From Dyadobacter linearis (GTDB lineage: Bacteria; Bacteroidota; Bacteroidia; Cytophagales; Spirosomataceae), in the NCBI RefSeq assembly GCF_907165045.1, contig NZ_CAJRAU010000002.1, positions 372,001-436,000 of the forward strand: 64,000 nucleotides of DNA, in the 5' to 3' direction. Positions 60,489-64,000 of the stretch are shown piece by piece. The position numbers and the translations under genes are program-made. The number at the start of each line of letters is the position of its first letter. Positions within the stretch are counted from its first letter, which is position 1. The notes below the pieces were generated by a model that was given only the letters and a program-made list of their open reading frames with translations, was not told where the DNA came from and searched no databases.

Positions 60489-60880
60489 AAATCATTAAAG
60501 TAATCATAGCGCGGAGCAAAGACTTTTTTGGCGCTCATTCCGAAAATGTTAAGGGAATAAACGGTGGTGGGGCTACCATTGAGGAAGTGAAAAAGTCAGT
60601 GTTTGAATGCATAGAGATCATAAAATCATTCGATGATAAAAATATTCCCGCCGCACTAAAAGGCGAATATGAGATCGAATGGAAGCTGGACGTTGGCAGC
60701 TTTTTACAATACTATAAAGGGATATTCAGCCAGACTGGGATTGCGAAAATTACGGGAATTAACGAGAAGTTATTAAACCACTATGCATCCGGCTTGAAGA
60801 AGCCGCGACCTGCACAGGTGAAGAAAATAGAAGCAGCTTTGCATAAATTGGGAAGTGAACTTTTGGCAGTAAAACTTTGA
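60485..60880 (+). CDS. hicB: HicB-type antitoxin
   Basis: 131 residues. The N-terminal degenerate RNase-H-like half has IIARSKDFFGAHSENVKGIN, GATIEEVKKSVFECIEIIKS; the C-terminal half is a helix-turn-helix (SQTGIAKITGINEKLLNHYASG, KKPRPAQVKKIEAALHKLG). It binds HicA and represses the operon through the palindromes upstream of hicA. It overlaps hicA by 4 bp, so antitoxin translation is coupled to toxin translation. Confidence 0.9.
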   Translation: MKIIKVIIARSKDFFGAHSENVKGINGGGATIEEVKKSVFECIEIIKSFDDKNIPAALKGEYEIEWKLDVGSFLQYYKGIFSQTGIAKITGINEKLLNHYASGLKKPRPAQVKKIEAALHKLGSELLAVKL

Positions 60881-60901
60881 GTTATACTGCCAAAATTCAG
60901 C

Positions 60902-61780
60902 CTATTCGTTTATCTCGATAGTGAAACTCGCCTTAAAATCTTGTCCAGCCGGCAAGATTAATATTCCCTCTTTCGTTTCAAAATTCTGATCAGAATCCGC
61001 ACTATCTGCTATGCCAAGCCACGGTTCTATGCAGATGAAATTTCCGTTTGGCTTGGCCCAGATGCCGAGATAGGGGAAGTCTTGGTAGTGGACGGTTATT
61101 ACCTGTGGGGATTTGGTACTTCGAAAACTTACCTGTTTAGATACTAAATGCTTGAATATCAATGCATCATTGTCAAACAAATGGTGATTCAAATGAAGAA
61201 TATTGGTGTTATCAAATATCTTCCGAGTTTCAGTTCCTACCAGTCCGTCTTTGGTTAGTAACCAGGTAGAATCATTTTCAATGGCTTCAAATTCAAGGTA
61301 ATAGTCTTCATAAGTTTCGCCAGCATTCATCGGGCATTTAAACGCTGGGTGGCCGCCTAGGGAAAAAAGCATTTCTCCGGTTCCGTGATTTGTGATTTCG
61401 TGATTTACAATTAGTTTATGCGCTGACAAACTATAAGTTATTCTGAACTCAAATTCGAAAGGATAGATAGCAAGCGTTTCATCTGAATATTTCAATCCAA
61501 AAGTGAGACTAGTTTCAGAGCGGTCGACAAGCTTCACATTCGCATTATTGCGAACAATCCCGTGCCGCGGCACTGCATACTCCTGACCCCGATATTTAAC
61601 AAAACCGTTTTTAATAGCACCTATTACCGGAAATAGAACCGGCGCATAGCTTGACCAAACGGCTGGATCGGCGTCCCACAAAAAATCCTTTCCCGTAACT
61701 TTTGACTGAATGCGGCACAGTTCAGCGCCGGTCTCTTTCACGCTGATTTTAAGACTGTCATTTTCTATCGAATATTCCAT
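60902..61780 (-). CDS. Aldose 1-epimerase family protein
   Basis: 292 residues, predicted all-beta galactose-mutarotase fold. LKISVKETGAELCRIQSK at the start, WSSYAPVLFPVIGAIKNG, AVPRHGIVRNN (putative catalytic His), NHEITNHGTGEMLFSLGGHPAF (short: GEMLFSLGGHPAFKCP, second His) and FICIEPWLGIAD with a Glu are family blocks. It should interconvert alpha and beta anomers of a hexose or hexose phosphate. It lies 10 bp downstream of the aminotransferase gene on the same strand, an operon. Confidence 0.88.
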   Translation of the reverse strand: MEYSIENDSLKISVKETGAELCRIQSKVTGKDFLWDADPAVWSSYAPVLFPVIGAIKNGFVKYRGQEYAVPRHGIVRNNANVKLVDRSETSLTFGLKYSDETLAIYPFEFEFRITYSLSAHKLIVNHEITNHGTGEMLFSLGGHPAFKCPMNAGETYEDYYLEFEAIENDSTWLLTKDGLVGTETRKIFDNTNILHLNHHLFDNDALIFKHLVSKQVSFRSTKSPQVITVHYQDFPYLGIWAKPNGNFICIEPWLGIADSADSDQNFETKEGILILPAGQDFKASFTIEINE

Positions 61781-61790
61781 AAGTCAAGGT

Positions 61791-63002
61791 TTAGTTGTTC
61801 AAAACATCAATGATTACTGCACAGGCTTCCCGAATCTGCTCCTCGCTAATGGTGAGCGGAGGGGCGATTCGCATTGCGTTGTCGCAGAAAAGAAACCAGT
61901 CGGTGACCACCCCGTTTTCAATGCAGCGGTCAATTGTATTTTTTAGTTTTTCGAAAGATTCCATCTGCGCTGCAAGCATCAATCCTTTTCCCCTCACTTC
62001 GCTGATTTCTGAATGGTTCAACAAAGATTTAAATAGCTTACCCTTCTCTATTGCCGAGGAATGCAAGTTTTCCTCCAAAACGACTTCTAACGCCGCAAGC
62101 GAGGAGGCGCAGCTAACCGGGTGACCGCCGAAAGTCGTGATATGACCGAGAATTGGATTGTTCTTAAAAACGCTCATTACTTCCTGTGATGCCATGAAAG
62201 CGCCGATCGGCATTCCGCCGCCCATTCCTTTGGCGCTCAGTAAAATATCCGGGTAAATATCGAATTGTTCAAAAGCCCAGAAAGTACCCGTGCGGCCGAA
62301 GCCAGTTTGAATCTCGTCCAGGATTAACAGTGCGCCAACTTCCGAGCAGCGCTTGCGAAGCTGGATCAAATATTCAACTTCCGGTATGCTGACGCCCGAT
62401 TCCCCTCCGATCACTTCAATCACAACAGCTGCGGTTTTGCTGGTAATCTGTTCAAGATCAGCCAGTAAACCGTGTTGAATATGTTTAATGCCCGGCAAAA
62501 GCGGGCGGAAATTTTGCTTGAAAAAATCAGCACCTGCCAAACTTAAAGCGCCTTGAGTAGCGCCGTGATATGCATTGAAGCAGGAAACAAATTCGCTACG
62601 TCCGGTAAATCGCTTCGCCAGTTTCATCGCTCCCTCTGTCGCTTCGGTTCCCGAATTCGTGAAGTAAACGTTGTCAATTTTGCCAAAAGGCGAGGGGTTA
62701 GGAGGGGACAAATCGAGTGTTTTAGTCAATGCGCTCGCCAATCTCACCTGCGTACTCTGCACGAATTCGCCATATACCAGCAGATGCATATGTTTTTCCA
62801 ACTGCTCGTGAATCGCAGCGATAACCTTCGGGTGCCGGTGACCGACATTACTAACCGCAATACCTGAAATCAGATCAATATATTTTTTTCCGTCTGCGCC
62901 AAACATGTATACTCCCTCCGCTTTCTCTATTTCAAGTGCTAATGGATAGTCAGAAGTTTGGGCCAGATTGTCAAAGAATTGCTGCCTATGTGTAATATAC
63001 AT
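61791..63002 (-). CDS. Class III aminotransferase (acetylornithine/aspartate aminotransferase family)
   Basis: 403 residues, PLP-dependent fold type I. PLP contacts visible: NSGTEATEGAMKLAKRFTGR, FNAYHGATQGALSLAG, LILDEIQTGFGRTG (Asp to pyridine N), and Lys258 in LSAKGMGGGMPIGAF for the Schiff base. TTFGGHPVSCA is the usual substrate loop. Family members transfer amino groups from omega-amino acids such as N-acetylornithine, succinylornithine, GABA or lysine; the substrate cannot be fixed from sequence. It is flanked by the epimerase (10 bp) and, 50 bp upstream, by the ATP-grasp-like gene. Confidence 0.9.
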   Translation of the reverse strand: MYITHRQQFFDNLAQTSDYPLALEIEKAEGVYMFGADGKKYIDLISGIAVSNVGHRHPKVIAAIHEQLEKHMHLLVYGEFVQSTQVRLASALTKTLDLSPPNPSPFGKIDNVYFTNSGTEATEGAMKLAKRFTGRSEFVSCFNAYHGATQGALSLAGADFFKQNFRPLLPGIKHIQHGLLADLEQITSKTAAVVIEVIGGESGVSIPEVEYLIQLRKRCSEVGALLILDEIQTGFGRTGTFWAFEQFDIYPDILLSAKGMGGGMPIGAFMASQEVMSVFKNNPILGHITTFGGHPVSCASSLAALEVVLEENLHSSAIEKGKLFKSLLNHSEISEVRGKGLMLAAQMESFEKLKNTIDRCIENGVVTDWFLFCDNAMRIAPPLTISEEQIREACAVIIDVLNN

Positions 63003-63052
63003 TATATACTATTAATACTTTTTTACAGTATTTTACTTTTGGAATTAACTGA

Positions 63053-64000
63053 CTATTCAAAAAAAGTAGCGCTGCTTCCGACCCAGGTAAAATCCTTGTT
63101 GAACCGCACACCGATCATTTCGCCACGGCTTAGCCGGCTCAGACTAATTAGCAGTTCCGGCTTTTCGGATTCATCATTCCAGGCATACATCATTCTGATC
63201 TCACATTTTACCAGACCGTCGGGCGCCTGAATCACAGGTTCGTAATTGACTTTGCGCTGTAAAATATAGTTCTCAGGATCAGCAAGTTCTTCCAGATCAG
63301 CTTGGGTAATATGCAATTTCACGCCAGAGCCTGCAAACGAGAAAAGCGGTTTTAAAACGAAATTTTCCAGATCCGCCGGAAATTTTCCCAGGTAATCACT
63401 TACAAATCGCGTCTCAGGAATGTAAGGACCCTGCAAAAATGGCATTGAGAACTTACTGATCCGAAAAAACCAATTAGGATGTCCGACCCAGTTAACGTCC
63501 ACTTGGTCCGTGAAATGATAATTTGTGATAAGATCCGGATAATTCAGCAGATCGTCGAAAATGAGCCGGTTATAGATTCTTTTAATCCTGATCTTTCTCC
63601 CGTCCTTTTCGTAAAACAGTTCTCGTCCTTCCCGAATCAATTTGGTGTAGCAAACCGCTTTAATGCCGAGCATTTGCTCCGTAACTGCGAAATCAATCCT
63701 TGTCTTTTGTTTATCAGGAAAAATTTCAAGAAGGATAACCGATTCTGGATCTTCACCGGCGAGAATAAGCGATTTCAATTTCGCAGTGTATTCATTATAA
63801 TTTGCCGAACCGAAAAGATATTCAAGATTTTGTGGAATATCAAAATGCGTCTTGAAAGCTTCCGACAAAAATGCCTGATAGCCAAATACCGACGGAAATC
63901 CTTGTAATTCAATTAATTGAGGTTCGAGTTCTCCGTTCTCATTTTTGCAAATTGCGTAGTCGATCGCGAGAAAGGAAGTATGTGCGTTTTCACCCGGAAC
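63053..64000 (-). CDS. ATP-grasp-like protein (partial, N-terminus beyond the window)
   Basis: The frame stays open to the last base of the window, so the true start is outside; a TTG at 63868 is not the start because the same frame continues upstream (SFLAIDYAICKNENGELEPQ, IELQGFPSVFGYQ). Motifs: LENFVLKPLFSFAGSGVKLH (ATP-binding Lys and glycine-rich loop), PENYILQRKVNYEPVI (adenine-hinge region) and VKCEIRMMYAW with acidic and basic residues. This is the layout of an ATP-grasp ligase. Substrate unknown. It reads toward the aminotransferase, 50 bp downstream. Confidence 0.7.
   Translation of the reverse strand, partial: VPGENAHTSFLAIDYAICKNENGELEPQLIELQGFPSVFGYQAFLSEAFKTHFDIPQNLEYLFGSANYNEYTAKLKSLILAGEDPESVILLEIFPDKQKTRIDFAVTEQMLGIKAVCYTKLIREGRELFYEKDGRKIRIKRIYNRLIFDDLLNYPDLITNYHFTDQVDVNWVGHPNWFFRISKFSMPFLQGPYIPETRFVSDYLGKFPADLENFVLKPLFSFAGSGVKLHITQADLEELADPENYILQRKVNYEPVIQAPDGLVKCEIRMMYAWNDESEKPELLISLSRLSRGEMIGVRFNKDFTWVGSSATFFE

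Noticed and set aside
63053..63868. Complete 271-residue protein at the right edge
   Set aside because: The same frame continues open with protein-like sequence to base 64000, so the gene is truncated by the window and 63868 is not its start.

Overview
The window looks like chromosome of a free-living Bacteroidota, probably a Cytophagales member of the Dyadobacter/Spirosoma kind. Evidence: a type IX secretion (T9SS) sorting domain, a gliding-motility (CHU_C) type C-terminus, Bacteroidota -7 elements of the form TAnnTTTG, weak Shine-Dalgarno sites, TPR-containing sensor kinases, a Bacteroidota-type Rhs wall protein and PVC-like haem dehydrogenases. The genus is inference. No rRNA, tRNA, transposase, CRISPR array or prophage was seen.

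Left part (1-7.4 kb): the N-terminal part of a CocE/NonD hydrolase, then an operon of four tandem paralogous tail-fibre-like proteins, each ending in a Peptidase_S74 self-cleaving chaperone, followed by a T9SS cargo protein. 7.5-9.1 kb: an AraC regulator and a DUF983 protein facing each other across inverted TTGAATGA octamer arrays. 9.2-16.8 kb: a minus-strand signalling cluster (small protein, REC-PAS-kinase, CHASE3-HAMP-GAF hybrid kinase with three receivers, stand-alone receiver, CheR, CheB) with a second copy of the octamer element inside it.

17-27 kb: glgX-treZ (glycogen debranching and trehalose release), a lipoprotein, an AraC regulator divergent from an atypical arabinose-isomerase-like protein, an untracked 57-aa ORF with its own terminator, a THUMP RNA methyltransferase, and a thioredoxin-reductase-like flavoprotein and a TetR regulator, each preceded by the same 18-bp perfect operator.

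27.3-34.3 kb is the most dynamic region: a complete Rhs polymorphic toxin followed by an AT-rich graveyard of displaced toxin tips and immunity genes. Two orphan tips begin at the same conserved junction as the live tip, two more survive only as tails, and one toxin/immunity pair is broken by a stop codon and a frameshift. I count five toxin-immunity units.

34.3-50.5 kb is mostly housekeeping and transport: CHU_C-type protein, haem dehydrogenase plus MFS transporter, SurE, lipid kinase, SGNH lipoprotein, the Anbu proteasome-like hydrolase, an RND exporter, a methyltransferase, a TPR sensor kinase, a 3-methyladenine glycosylase, YicC and PdxA. 50.6-64 kb: a 2-hydroxyacid dehydrogenase, rplY-prs, a PAP2 phosphatase, trpS with a RelE-type toxin-antitoxin pair directly upstream, DUF2461, dnaE, trxA, hicAB, an aldose epimerase, a class III aminotransferase and a partial ATP-grasp-like gene running off the right edge.
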